Below, in pieces: positions 51,491 to 59,966 of a stretch of DNA of 64,000 nt. The stretch's first letter is position 1, and every line of letters begins with the position of its first letter. The notes beneath the pieces were generated by a model, which saw only the letters and a list, made by a program, of their open reading frames with translations, did not search any database and was not told where the DNA came from. Location of the stretch: positions 1 to 64,000 of the forward strand of contig NZ_JAODTZ010000041.1 in NCBI RefSeq assembly GCF_025399795.1, written 5' to 3'. The DNA is from Streptomyces rhizosphaerihabitans (lineage in GTDB: Bacteria > Actinomycetota > Actinomycetes > Streptomycetales > Streptomycetaceae). The position numbers and the translations under genes are program-made.

Positions 51491-52971
51491 ACCCTCCCGT
51501 GCCGCCGTCCTCGACCACCGGGAGTCCGCCAGGGACGGACCGGCCGACGCGACTGGCGCGGCCGGACCGAGCGGATCGACCGGATCGGGCGGATCGACCG
51601 GATCGAGGGGATCGGCCGGATCGAGCGGTCGTGCCTCGGGATCCGGTGGGGTCGGCGAACGAGGCGGATGTCGTGGAGGCCGTGGAGGCCGTGGAGGCCG
51701 TGGAGGCCGTGCCACCCACGGCACCTCAGGCCGTCGAGCCGGCCGATGCCGAACGCCTCGGACGGCTGCTCGGCGATCCCGGCCTGGCCTGGCTCGTGGA
51801 ACGGGCCCGGCAACGGATGGCACGCGGTCGCGCGCTCACCGGCCCGGTCACCCTGTCCCACCCCGATGAATCCCAACGCCGGGCCGTCGAAAGCCTGTTG
51901 GGCCGGGCACCGCAGGCCGGACGCTCCCTGACCGTTCGCCTCGACACGGTGGACGTGATCCTGCGCCGCTCCGGTGCCTGCCGGGACGGACTGGCGGCCG
52001 CTGTCGTGACCCTCACCGGCCCCGTCACGCCGCGCGCCGAGGCGCGCGACACGGAGGCCCGGGCATGGGAAGAGGCCTACGCCCCGCTGGGCACCCTCGG
52101 CGCGGAACTCGCCGACTGGGTGGAACGGATTCGCAGGGACGGGCTCGTACGGCGGCTCGCGCACACGCCGGAAGCCGCCGGCTCCCTGGTGGAGGCCGCG
52201 GTGCGGGCGCTGCGCTCGCTTCCCGTCGTACCTCCGACGTCACGCGCGACATTCGCGGCGCGGAACCTCTCGGGCGCGCATGCCCTGGACGAGGGGACAC
52301 CGCTCGCCGCTCTCGTGCTGTCGGGCCTGCGTTCCCTCACGGGATTCCCCGACGGCGCCGGTGCCCAGTGGCGACGGGAAGCGTGGGCGTCGGCCGGTCT
52401 GCTCAAGGACGACGTGTCATCGACGGTCCTCTGTCTCAACCTGCGGGGCACCCCGTCCCTCGACTGGATGGCCGATGCCGGTGAACCCGCTGTCCTCACC
52501 TTGCGCTTCCTCACCCGTCACCCGCGGGCTCCCGCCGTCCCGGAGACGGGAACCGTCCACGTCTGCGAGAACCCGGCCGTGCTGTCCGCCGCAGCCGACA
52601 CGTTCGGCCCGGCCTGCCCGCCCATGGTGTGCATCCAAGGTCAGCCCTCGGCCGCCGCGCTCACCCTGCTGCGCGGCCTGACCACCCAGGGAGCGGGCCT
52701 TCGCTATCACGGAGACTTCGACTGGGGCGGTGTGCGGATCGCCACGACACTCCGGCGCAGTGTCCCCTGGCTGCCGTGGCGCTACACGGCCGCCCACTAC
52801 CGGGCGGCGGCGGCCGGGTTGGGCCCGTCAGCCCAGGCGCTGACGGGCCCGCCCGCCGTCACCCCTTGGGATCCCGCACTGGCCGTCGCCCTCGCCGAAC
52901 TCGGGGTCCGGGTCGAGGAGGAGGTGGTACTCGACGCGTTGCTTTCCGACTTGGAGCGGCAGGGGTGCTGA
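51487..52971 (+). CDS. jetD: Wadjet-type JetD nuclease (DUF2399/TIGR02679 family)
   Basis: This 494-residue protein has a Toprim-type DUF2399 C-terminus as the nuclease: Glu in TVHVCENPAVLSAAA near 360 and the Asp pair in YHGDFDWGGVRIA near 410. The N-terminal 85 residues are low complexity, with repeated ADRPDR and VEA units, before the conserved part begins at LLGDPGLAWLVERARQR. It cuts the plasmid trapped by the JetABC complex. ATG 51487 overlaps the jetC stop; GTG 51481 is also possible. Confidence 0.9.
   Translation: MNPPVPPSSTTGSPPGTDRPTRLARPDRADRPDRADRPDRGDRPDRAVVPRDPVGSANEADVVEAVEAVEAVEAVPPTAPQAVEPADAERLGRLLGDPGLAWLVERARQRMARGRALTGPVTLSHPDESQRRAVESLLGRAPQAGRSLTVRLDTVDVILRRSGACRDGLAAAVVTLTGPVTPRAEARDTEARAWEEAYAPLGTLGAELADWVERIRRDGLVRRLAHTPEAAGSLVEAAVRALRSLPVVPPTSRATFAARNLSGAHALDEGTPLAALVLSGLRSLTGFPDGAGAQWRREAWASAGLLKDDVSSTVLCLNLRGTPSLDWMADAGEPAVLTLRFLTRHPRAPAVPETGTVHVCENPAVLSAAADTFGPACPPMVCIQGQPSAAALTLLRGLTTQGAGLRYHGDFDWGGVRIATTLRRSVPWLPWRYTAAHYRAAAAGLGPSAQALTGPPAVTPWDPALAVALAELGVRVEEEVVLDALLSDLERQGC
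51558..51711 (+). repeat. two in-frame short tandem repeats inside jetD
   Basis: Degenerate GGATCGACCGGATCGxGC units (51573-51630) encode alternating RPDR/ADR/GDR residues. A GTGGAGGCC unit repeats four times at 51673-51708, encoding VEA. Both preserve the frame and are expected to vary in copy number between strains. Confidence 0.8.
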
Positions 52972-53136
52972 GGGGCGGGGCGGGGCACCGAGCGGCAGGG
53001 GCACTGACGGACAGAAGCGCTGAGTCACGGGAACCGGCGCGGGCGTGGGCGCGGGCGCTCACGGATCCTGCGGCCAAGGCGCCCGACCCAGTGCGAGCTG
53101 CTGGGTCCATTTCCGAGACCCTCGTATGCTGGACGT

Positions 53137-53634
53137 GTGAGGCGGACTTCTTTTGCGAACTGGCCCTGTTCCATCGCGCGCACGATGGATCTGCTCGGCG
53201 ACTGGTGGACGCCACTGGTGCTGCGGGAGGCGTTCTACGGGATCAAGCGGTTCGACGCGTTCCAGCAGGAGCTCGGCATCGCGCGCAACACGCTGACCGA
53301 CCGGCTCCGCCGACTGGTCGACGAGGGGCTCATGGAGAAGCGGGCCTATCAGACGGATCCGGTGCGGTACGACTACGTGCTCACCGAGATGGGCCGGGAC
53401 TTCTTCGGGGTGCTGGCCGCCATGAACAGCTGGGGCAACCGGTGGCTGAGCGGTGAGCAGGGGCCGCCGGTCGTCTTCCACCACGACCGCTGCGGGCGCG
53501 AGAGCGACGCCGCGGTGGTGTGCGCCGACTGCGGTGAGCCGATGAAGGCCGAGGACACCCATCCGCGGCTCGGCCCCGGCTACCCGCCCCAGCTCGCCGG
53601 ACGCCCGGAGATTCGGAAGCGTTTCACCGCCTGA
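53137..53634 (+). CDS. HxlR-family transcriptional regulator
   Basis: This 165-residue winged-helix regulator has the family core CSIARTMDLLGDWWTPLVLR, IKRFDAFQQELGIARNTLTD and LTDRLRRLVDEGLMEKR near residues 10-75. A C-terminal extension holds CxxC-type cysteines (HHDRCGRESDAAVVCADCGE) that could bind zinc. GTG 53137 follows a TATGCT box by only 7 bases, so the transcript may be leaderless. It probably controls the SRPBCC/LLM pair downstream. Confidence 0.85.
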   Translation: MRRTSFANWPCSIARTMDLLGDWWTPLVLREAFYGIKRFDAFQQELGIARNTLTDRLRRLVDEGLMEKRAYQTDPVRYDYVLTEMGRDFFGVLAAMNSWGNRWLSGEQGPPVVFHHDRCGRESDAAVVCADCGEPMKAEDTHPRLGPGYPPQLAGRPEIRKRFTA

Positions 53635-53651
53635 ACGCGGGATCGTTTGCG

Positions 53652-53778
53652 GCTTCCGCATCCATCCGCTTCCCGCTTCGCGCGCTTCCCGCCCCGCTCC
53701 GCTTCCCGCCTCCGCTCCGTCCCGCCCTGCTTCGGCTTCCGTTTCCGTTTCGACTTCCGTTTCGACTTCCGCTCCCGG
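53652..53778 (+). repeat. pyrimidine-rich CTTCCGTTTC/CTTCCCGC tandem repeats
   Basis: Degenerate GCTTCCCGC and then CTTCCGTTTCGA units fill the HxlR-SRPBCC intergenic region. No gene is seen here. It could be a strain-variable spacer. Confidence 0.55.
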
Positions 53779-53802
53779 CCGGTGTGTCGGGAGCGGTTTT
53801 CC

Positions 53803-53831
53803 TTGACAGGTCAGTCTATCTACGCAACTCT
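53803..53831 (+). promoter_or_regulatory. candidate promoter of the SRPBCC/LLM genes
   Basis: A consensus -35 TTGACA at 53803-53808 lies 82 bases before the SRPBCC start. The best -10 at correct spacing (AACTCT) is poor, so an activator may be needed. The position and sequence would suit control by the adjacent HxlR regulator. Confidence 0.4.
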
Positions 53832-53890
53832 CAAGGTCAGGGGCCTGGAGCAAGGTGTTCCCTGGGAGACGAGAGGAAGGCCGGAGACCC

Positions 53891-54415
53891 ATGGAGTGGA
53901 CGGGCGCGCGCTACGCGGACCAGCCGACGGTCGATGTGCGGATACGGATCGACGCTCCACCGCGACGCGTGTGGGAGCTCGTGTCCGACATCCATCTGAT
54001 GCCGGAGCTGAGCGCGGAGCTCCAGTCGGTCGAGTGGCTCGACGGCGCGACGGGACCGGCTGTCGGCGCCCGCTTCGTCGGGCGCAGCGGACACGAGTCG
54101 CTGGGGGAGTGGGAGACCACCTCGTACGTGGTGGAGTGCGAGCCGTACCGGGCGTTCGCCTGGGCGGTCGAGGACCCCGAACACCCCAGCGCTGTCTGGC
54201 GGTTCGGCCTGGAGGAGACGGACGGCGGCACCGAGCTGACCCAGTGGATGCGGATGGGGCCCGGCCGTTCCGGGCTCTCCTTCGCGATCGACCGGATGCC
54301 GGAGAAGGAGCAGAAGATCGTGTTCGTACGACTGCGGGAGTTCGAGCGGAGCATGACGGACACCGTCGCGGCGATCCGGAAGCTGGCCGAGAGCGCGGAA
54401 GGGACGGGTGCGTGA
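53891..54415 (+). CDS. SRPBCC (START-like) family protein
   Basis: This 174-residue protein has a helix-grip ligand-binding fold: VDVRIRIDAPPRRVWELVSD at the N-terminus, VGARFVGRSGHESLGEWETT in the middle and a long C-terminal helix (VFVRLREFERSMTDTVAAIR). Likely a polyketide-cyclase-like or ligand-binding protein. ATG 53891 follows CCGGAGACCC. Its stop overlaps the LLM gene start (TGATG), so both probably act on one substrate. Confidence 0.8.
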   Translation: MEWTGARYADQPTVDVRIRIDAPPRRVWELVSDIHLMPELSAELQSVEWLDGATGPAVGARFVGRSGHESLGEWETTSYVVECEPYRAFAWAVEDPEHPSAVWRFGLEETDGGTELTQWMRMGPGRSGLSFAIDRMPEKEQKIVFVRLREFERSMTDTVAAIRKLAESAEGTGA

Positions 54416-55512
54416 TGCGTACCTCCACGACGATCGAGGCGTCGTCGGGCGACTGGCGGGAGACCGTCGACTTCGTGGTCGAGGCCGAGAAGCTCGGGAT
54501 GGACATCTGCTGGGTGGCGGAGGCCTGGGGCTCCGAAGCCCCTTCTCCGCTGGGCTACTTGGCGGCGCGGACCGAGCGGATGCTGCTCGGCTCCGGGATC
54601 ATCCAGCTCGGGACCCGCACCCCGGCGGCCATCGCCCGCGCCGCGATCACGCTCTCCAACATCTCCGGTGGGCGCTTCCTTCTCGGCCTCGGTCCGTCCG
54701 GCCCCCAGGTCATCGAGGGGCTGCACGGCGTGCCGTTCGCGCGACCGCTGTCCCGGATGCGGGAGACCGTGGAGATCGTCCGGCAGGCGGTCTCCGGGGA
54801 GAAACTCTCGTACGAGGGAAGGGAGTTCACGATCCCACTGCCCGGCGGCGAGGCGCGGCCCATGAGGATGTCCATGCGCGCCGAACACGACCTGCCCGTC
54901 TATCTCGCCACGCTCTCACCGAAGATGCTGCGGCTGACGGGGGAGGTGGCGGACGGCTGGCTGGGCACCAGCTTCGTGCCCGAGGGCGCCAAGGAGGCGT
55001 ACTTCGACCACCTGGACTCGGGCCTCGCGGTGGCGGGCCGAAGCCGTGCCGACCTCGATGTCTGCCAGGGCGCCGAAGTGGCCTTCGCCGAGGACGAGGG
55101 CGCGCTGCGCGCCATGGTCGCGGGCCGGAAGAAGGAACTCGCCTTCAGCCTGGGCGGGATGGGCTCCGCCACCACCAACTTCTACAACGCCGCCTACAGC
55201 AGGCAGGGTTGGGCGGAGATCGCAGCCGAGATCCATGAGCGCTGGCAGGCCGGGGACCGGGACGGCGCCGCGGAACTCGTGACCGACGAGATGGTCCTCG
55301 GCACGACCCTGATCGGCACCGAGGACATGGTTCGCGAACGGCTCCGGGTCTGGCGCGCCGCCGGAGTCGACACGGTGCGCCTCTACCCCGCGGGCGAGAC
55401 CCTCGACGAGCGGCTCGCGACACTGGGACGTGCACTGGATCTCGTATCCGCCGAGAATCCGGTCACGGCCGAGAAGCCGACTACCGGCGAGAAGCCGGCC
55501 GCGGTCCATTAG
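54415..55512 (+). CDS. LLM-class (F420-dependent-type) oxidoreductase
   Basis: This 365-residue luciferase-like TIM-barrel enzyme resembles F420-dependent dehydrogenases/reductases: SGIIQLGTRTPAAIARAAIT, FLLGLGPSGPQVIEGLHGVP, PVYLATLSPKMLRLTGEVAD and GWLGTSFVPEGA. It probably reduces or oxidises a small molecule with F420 or FMN. The C-terminus ends in short repeats (VTAEKPTTGEKPAAV) that look like a recent extension into repetitive DNA. It is coupled to the SRPBCC gene. Confidence 0.85.
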   Translation: MRTSTTIEASSGDWRETVDFVVEAEKLGMDICWVAEAWGSEAPSPLGYLAARTERMLLGSGIIQLGTRTPAAIARAAITLSNISGGRFLLGLGPSGPQVIEGLHGVPFARPLSRMRETVEIVRQAVSGEKLSYEGREFTIPLPGGEARPMRMSMRAEHDLPVYLATLSPKMLRLTGEVADGWLGTSFVPEGAKEAYFDHLDSGLAVAGRSRADLDVCQGAEVAFAEDEGALRAMVAGRKKELAFSLGGMGSATTNFYNAAYSRQGWAEIAAEIHERWQAGDRDGAAELVTDEMVLGTTLIGTEDMVRERLRVWRAAGVDTVRLYPAGETLDERLATLGRALDLVSAENPVTAEKPTTGEKPAAVH

Positions 55513-55865
55513 CCGGTCGTGGTCCAGAAGCCTGTCACCTTCGGAGAGTCCGGCTGACGGGCAGCGGGCTCTGACGGGCGGCGTGCCCTGACGGGCCCGT
55601 GCTCGGGACCGACGCGGCTTGCTCCATCAGGGGCGACCGCGTCCGTCGCTCGGTCCGTGTTCCACGGCTGTCGGCCTGATCGGAGGCGGGCAACCCCGCG
55701 TGCCCGGCCCGACGGCCCCGGGAAGCCGACCGGGCGGCGGTCGGCCGTCACCCGGGCGGCGGAACCCCCGTGGCGGGGGAGGGCGCGGTGGGCGGACGCT
55801 CGAACTCCCCGGTGCTTCCGGCACGGGGACGGCCAGCGGCCGACAGCGCATCGAGGTGGTCGAGC
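55513..55865. other. intergenic region without a supported gene
   Basis: It contains several CTGACGGGC-type short repeats (about 55552-55600). A very long open frame on the minus strand runs across it and both neighbours, but it is an antisense shadow of the GC-rich genes. No terminator of note. Confidence 0.6.
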
Positions 55866-56399
55866 ATGAGCCAGGATTCTTCGAAGCCTCCGAGCCCCCC
55901 GCCCGGCAGTGGCACGGGATCCCAGCCGAGCGGCGGCGACATGCCGCTGTGGGGAGACCAGTGGTCCGGTGCCGCGCCCGCCGCCGGAGGCATGGGGCCG
56001 CCGCCCTCGGGCAACAGCGCCTGGGCGGCCGGCGGTGCCACCTTCGCGGGTGTGCTCCTGCTGGTGAACGGCGCTCTCAACATTCTCCAGGGCATCTCCG
56101 CGATCGCCAAGGACGACGTGTACGCGCGCGTGCACGACTACGTCTACCGCATCAACCTCACCGGCTGGGGCTGGATCCTGCTGATCCTCGGCGCGGTCGC
56201 CGTCGTCACCGGCTGGGGGATCCTCAAGGACGCCGGGTGGGCCCGTGTCACGGGTATCGTGCTGGCCTCGCTGAGCATGCTCTTCCAGTTCATGTTCCTG
56301 CCGTACGCGCCGATCTGGTCGGTCATCATGATCGCCATCGATGTCTTCATCATCTGGGCACTGGCCTCGTACCGGCCCGACGCCCGGCAGCCGCGCTGA
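55866..56399 (+). CDS. four-helix DUF7144-like membrane protein
   Basis: This 177-residue protein starts at ATG 55866 with GAGGTGG upstream. A Pro/Ser/Gly-rich cytoplasmic N-terminus of about 45 residues precedes four transmembrane helices (GGATFAGVLLLVNGALNILQ; WGWILLILGAVAVVTGWGIL; VTGIVLASLSMLFQFMFLPY; WSVIMIAIDVFIIWALASY). The pattern, including the second-helix GWGI, matches a common actinobacterial membrane family of unknown function. Confidence 0.7.
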   Translation: MSQDSSKPPSPPPGSGTGSQPSGGDMPLWGDQWSGAAPAAGGMGPPPSGNSAWAAGGATFAGVLLLVNGALNILQGISAIAKDDVYARVHDYVYRINLTGWGWILLILGAVAVVTGWGILKDAGWARVTGIVLASLSMLFQFMFLPYAPIWSVIMIAIDVFIIWALASYRPDARQPR

Positions 56400-56453
56400 C
56401 GCACCCCTTTCATCCCGTCGCCGAACGAGCGCCGCCGAGAAGGGGGCTGTCGT

Positions 56454-56552
56454 ATGCCGTCGAACCCCATGAACCGCATGAAGCACACGAAGCGCATGAG
56501 TCGCATGAGTCGCACGAACCGCACCGAGCGGAACGAGATGCGCCATGGATGA
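56454..56552 (+). CDS. possible 32-residue Met/Arg-rich peptide
   Basis: ATG 56454 is preceded by AGAAGGGGG at good distance. The encoded peptide begins MPSNPMNRMKHTKRMSRMSR and ends TNRTERNEMRHG. It is strongly basic and built of repeated RMS/RMK units. It lies between two membrane-protein genes and ends 48 bases before the next GTG. It could be a small protein or the product of a short repeat. Confidence 0.3.
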   Translation: MPSNPMNRMKHTKRMSRMSRTNRTERNEMRHG

Positions 56553-56600
56553 CGTGAGCGACCGGAAACGGGCAGACACGATCAGCGATCCGGAGGCGAC

Positions 56601-57947
56601 GTGAGCGCCGGTGATGTGAACGGCGGCGGCGGTGCGAGCGGCGGCGGCGCACAGGAGATCGCCGATCTGCGGGCCCGGGTCGCCGAACTGGAGCGGCGTC
56701 GGCCGAGGGTCGAGCACCACCGCGTCCGATCGTCCTTCGCGGTCGTGCTGATCCTCCTCGCGGCCTTGCTCACCCCGTTGAGCGCCGTGTCGGCCTGGAC
56801 GAGCGACCTGATCGGGAACACCGATCGCTACGTGGCCACCATGAAGCCACTGGCCTCCGACCCGGACGTCCAGAACGCCGTCGCGAACCGGGTGACCGCC
56901 GCGGTGATGCAACACATCGACGTCCAGACGCTGCTCGAGTCGGTGGCACCCGCCGACCGGCCCCGGCTGACCAAGGTGCTGGGACCGCTGAGCGGCCCGA
57001 TCACCAGTGGCCTCACAGACTTCGTGCACACCGTGGCACTGAGGTTCGTCAGCAGCGACGCGTTCGCCACCCTGTGGACGGAGCTGAACAGGAGGGCCCA
57101 TGCCGCCGTCGACAAGGCGTTGACCGGAAGCGGCGGGGGAGCGGTGAAGCTCACCAACGACGCCGTGGTCATCGACCTCGCCCCCGTCATCGACCAGGTG
57201 AAGCAGTCGCTCGTCGACCAGGGACTCGGCGTGGCCGCGAAGATCCCCGAGGTGCACACCGACTTCACGGTGATGACCTCCAAGTCCATCGGCAAGGCCA
57301 AGAAGATCTACCGGCTGCTCGAGGTTGTCGGGTTCTGGCTGCCGGTACTGACCCTTCTGCTGGCGGCCGGCGGTGTGCTGCTCGCCGTCCGCAGACGCCG
57401 TGCCCTCGTCACGGCCGCGCTCGCCGTGGCGGCCGGGGCCGCTGTCCTCGGCATCGCGCTCTGGATCTTCCGCGCGCTCTATCTCGACAGCTTGCCGTCG
57501 AGTGTCTCCCAGCCCGCCGCCGGGTCGGTCTTCGACATCCTGGTGCGCTACCTGCGGACGGCAGTACGGATGGTGATCACCCTCGGCATCGTCGTGGCCC
57601 TGGCGGCCTGGCTGACCGGCAGTGGCCGGGCGGCCTCGCGGGTCCTGGCCGCCTGGACCGGCGGCATCGGTGCCGTGCGCACCGCGACGGGGTTCGACCT
57701 CGGAGCGGTCGGCGCGTGGGTGCACCGGGTCAAGACATGGCTGAACTGGACCGTGGTCGTGGTCGCCGCCGCCATCCTGCTGGTCTGGAGCTACCCCACG
57801 GCCGCGGTCACCATCTGGATCGCCGTGCTGGCCCTGCTGGCCCTGGCGGTGGTCGAGTTCCTCGACGACGACGGCACCCCGCACCTGACCGGATCCGCCG
57901 ACGGACCCGGCGGGACCTACGGCCAAGAGTCCGGCCTGACCGGCTGA
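56601..57947 (+). CDS. integral membrane protein with N-terminal coiled coil
   Basis: This 448-residue protein starts at GTG 56601 with GGAGG 6 bases upstream. A short Gly-rich and coiled-coil start (IADLRARVAELERRRPRVEH) is followed by one transmembrane helix, an extracytoplasmic helical domain of about 200 residues, and four more transmembrane helices (from LLEVVGFWLPVLTLLLAAGG on). It belongs to a widespread actinobacterial membrane family without known function. Confidence 0.7.
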   Translation: MSAGDVNGGGGASGGGAQEIADLRARVAELERRRPRVEHHRVRSSFAVVLILLAALLTPLSAVSAWTSDLIGNTDRYVATMKPLASDPDVQNAVANRVTAAVMQHIDVQTLLESVAPADRPRLTKVLGPLSGPITSGLTDFVHTVALRFVSSDAFATLWTELNRRAHAAVDKALTGSGGGAVKLTNDAVVIDLAPVIDQVKQSLVDQGLGVAAKIPEVHTDFTVMTSKSIGKAKKIYRLLEVVGFWLPVLTLLLAAGGVLLAVRRRRALVTAALAVAAGAAVLGIALWIFRALYLDSLPSSVSQPAAGSVFDILVRYLRTAVRMVITLGIVVALAAWLTGSGRAASRVLAAWTGGIGAVRTATGFDLGAVGAWVHRVKTWLNWTVVVVAAAILLVWSYPTAAVTIWIAVLALLALAVVEFLDDDGTPHLTGSADGPGGTYGQESGLTG

Positions 57948-57956
57948 TGGCCATGG

Positions 57957-58085
57957 CAGGGTCTGAACGTTCGATGGTGGCAGCTCGGTCTGAACGTTCG
58001 AGGGCCACAAGCCCGGCCCGGTCTGACCGTTCGACGGCCATGGGCCAGGTCTGACCGTTCGATGGTCACGGGCTCGGTCTGACCG
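57957..58085 (+). repeat. degenerate tandem repeat GGTCTGACCGTTCGAyGG
   Basis: Five related units (GGTCTGAACGTTCGA or GGTCTGACCGTTCGA) occur every 28-34 bases from 57959. They are too degenerate and too short for CRISPR. Their core TGACCGTTCG also resembles the repeats at 59787-59905. Confidence 0.65.
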
Positions 58086-58137
58086 GCGGTGTGACCGGCG
58101 GTCGGCCCGGGCCCGAAAGCCCGGTCGCGCCCGCGAG

Positions 58138-58323
58138 TTGACGGTCGGTTCGGTGGCCGACCTGTGCCTGCTGCACGTACCCCTGCGGGAGGCGCTCGAC
58201 ACGCTGTCCGCCGACGCGGTCCGTGCCACCTTCGTCGGCGGACGCCGGATCGGTCCGCGGTCGAATGCACCTGACAGATCACCGACCTCGGGCTATGCTC
58301 CCCGCGATGATGACTCCCTCTGA
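58138..58323 (+). pseudogene. C-terminal fragment of an amidohydrolase
   Basis: The frame reads VGSVADLCLLHVPLREALDT and SADAVRATFVGGRRIG, the conserved C-terminal block of amidohydrolase-superfamily enzymes (GxxADLxxLd...V.aTfvgG). No upstream catalytic domain exists: the preceding DNA is the tandem repeat. It appears to be what is left after a deletion between repeats. Confidence 0.6.
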
Positions 58324-58362
58324 AATCAGATCGGGGGACCCGTCCGCGCAAGGTGAGTGCTG

Positions 58363-59787
58363 ATGCTCACTCGAACCGCGTACGAGGATTCCCTCCTCTC
58401 CTTCTGGCCGCGCGTGCGTGACTACGCCGTGCCGCCCACCATGATCGAGACCGCGACCGCTCGCCGTCGCTGCGGGGACTGGGCGGGGGCGTGCACCGCC
58501 GCAGGCTTCGACATCGACCTCGATCTGCGTTCCCTGGCACGCACGCACGGTCGCGCACTGGTGTCCCAAGTCCGTGCCGATCTACGCTATTTGGCGCCCG
58601 ACCTGCTGCGCTGGCACATGCCGAGAGTCACCCCCGACGGGCTGCTGCGCCCCGGCCTCACCAGCACGCTGGCCCGGTACGAACGTGCCGGGTCCGACGG
58701 CATGCACCCGGTGCACCTCGTGGTCCGCACCCCGCCGGCCTGGGCGGACGGCGGCCAGCGGATCAGTCTCGCCCTGTGGGACGGAACTCACGGCGGATCC
58801 CACGACCGGTTCTCCTTCGACACCGGAGCCCGCCGCCATCCGCACCCCCGTCCCAGCCGGCGCTACCGCTTCGACCTGCACCGCCATCTGTGGGACACGC
58901 GCAGGACCGATGAACTGCGGGTCCGCTCCGGGGCCGACCGGCCTACGGGCGACACCCGTCCGTGGGACGCGGATCCACCGGAACCGTTGCCCCAGGACCT
59001 CGGCTGCGCCGTCGACCGGTGGGCGGCCGAGGCGGCGATCCTGCTCCAGGACGAGGGGCGGACGACCGGCACCGTGACCGTGCGGCTCGGTACCCGGCAG
59101 TGGCTGCACCTGGAGCTGCTCCCTGGCCCGGCAGGCGTCGAGCGGCCCACCCTGCGGATCGCCGCCGCGCCCGCCGACGGCAGCGTTCCCTCGGTGCCGG
59201 TCCTGCCCGACGCCGCGACCTGGGTGCTGCCCGACCTGGCACTCGTCCGTGCCGGCGCGATCGAGGCCGAGCGGCTGCATCCGCTGGTCGCCTCGGCGTT
59301 GGTACCGGAACACACCCCCGCCGCGTACACCGGGAACGCGGACCCGGCGGGACAACCGCGCCTCGTGGAATGCCGGGGAGCCCGGCACCGGATCGGTCTG
59401 GTCGACGGCGTACTCGCGGCGCTCGACCACGCCCCGGCCGAGATCCGCCGGGAAGAGCTGCTGGTCGCACTGACGGGCACACCGCTTCCCTGCCTCCAGG
59501 CCATCGACGAGGCGCACCGGCAGCCGCACTGCCTGTCCGGAGTGCGGGAACGTCTGCGTCACGGAGACACCGCCGGTGCGCTGGCCGTCGTCGAGGGGCT
59601 GCTCGGCCCCGACGCGGTGCTGCGCAGCGGCGACCTGCAGGACGAACTCCAGGCGGCCGCGTTGCGCCGCGTCACCTACGGACTGTTCAGGGCGGGCCTG
59701 ACCGGCCCCGGGCCCGACCGTCTTCGCCCGGGGCCCGCCCGCCCCCGTAACCACCGTTCCCGCCCGCGTGACACGACCGGCCGCTGA
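58363..59787 (+). CDS. unknown protein preceding the MoxR-vWA pair
   Basis: This 474-residue protein starts at ATG 58363 with AAGGTGAG upstream. It begins with a helical domain (SLLSFWPRVRDYAVPPTMIE through HGRALVSQVRADLRYLAPDL), continues with a beta-rich region (GMHPVHLVVRTPPAW), and a C-terminal helical part. No catalytic motif is recognised. Its orientation and spacing (179 bases) to the MoxR gene suggest it is the third member of that system, perhaps the client or effector. The Arg/Pro-rich tail runs into repeat DNA. Confidence 0.65.
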   Translation: MLTRTAYEDSLLSFWPRVRDYAVPPTMIETATARRRCGDWAGACTAAGFDIDLDLRSLARTHGRALVSQVRADLRYLAPDLLRWHMPRVTPDGLLRPGLTSTLARYERAGSDGMHPVHLVVRTPPAWADGGQRISLALWDGTHGGSHDRFSFDTGARRHPHPRPSRRYRFDLHRHLWDTRRTDELRVRSGADRPTGDTRPWDADPPEPLPQDLGCAVDRWAAEAAILLQDEGRTTGTVTVRLGTRQWLHLELLPGPAGVERPTLRIAAAPADGSVPSVPVLPDAATWVLPDLALVRAGAIEAERLHPLVASALVPEHTPAAYTGNADPAGQPRLVECRGARHRIGLVDGVLAALDHAPAEIRREELLVALTGTPLPCLQAIDEAHRQPHCLSGVRERLRHGDTAGALAVVEGLLGPDAVLRSGDLQDELQAAALRRVTYGLFRAGLTGPGPDRLRPGPARPRNHRSRPRDTTGR

Positions 59788-59905
59788 CCGCTTGTCGACC
59801 ACTGGCCGCTTGTCGGCCGCTGACCGTTCGTCGACCACTGACCACTGACCGCTGACCGCTCGGCAACCGGTCGCTCGTCGACCGCTCGCTGAAAGCCAGT
59901 TGACC
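59787..59905 (+). repeat. degenerate TGACCGCTTGTCGACCACTG repeats
   Basis: Repeated CTGACCG/CTTGTCG/GACCACTG words follow directly on the stop codon of the preceding gene and fill most of the gap to the MoxR gene. Copy number probably varies. Confidence 0.6.
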
Positions 59906-59966
59906 GCCCCGGGGGTCCACGCCCCCACGCCCACGCGGCCCACCACGAACCCAAAGGTGATCAATC

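Noticed and set aside
57957..58085. possible CRISPR array
   Set aside because: Repeats are short and imperfect with spacers of about 15 bases that resemble each other.
55509..58229. 906-residue open frame on the minus strand
   Set aside because: It is antisense to two membrane-protein genes, low-complexity, crosses repeats and has no recognisable domain; long antisense frames are normal in such GC-rich DNA.
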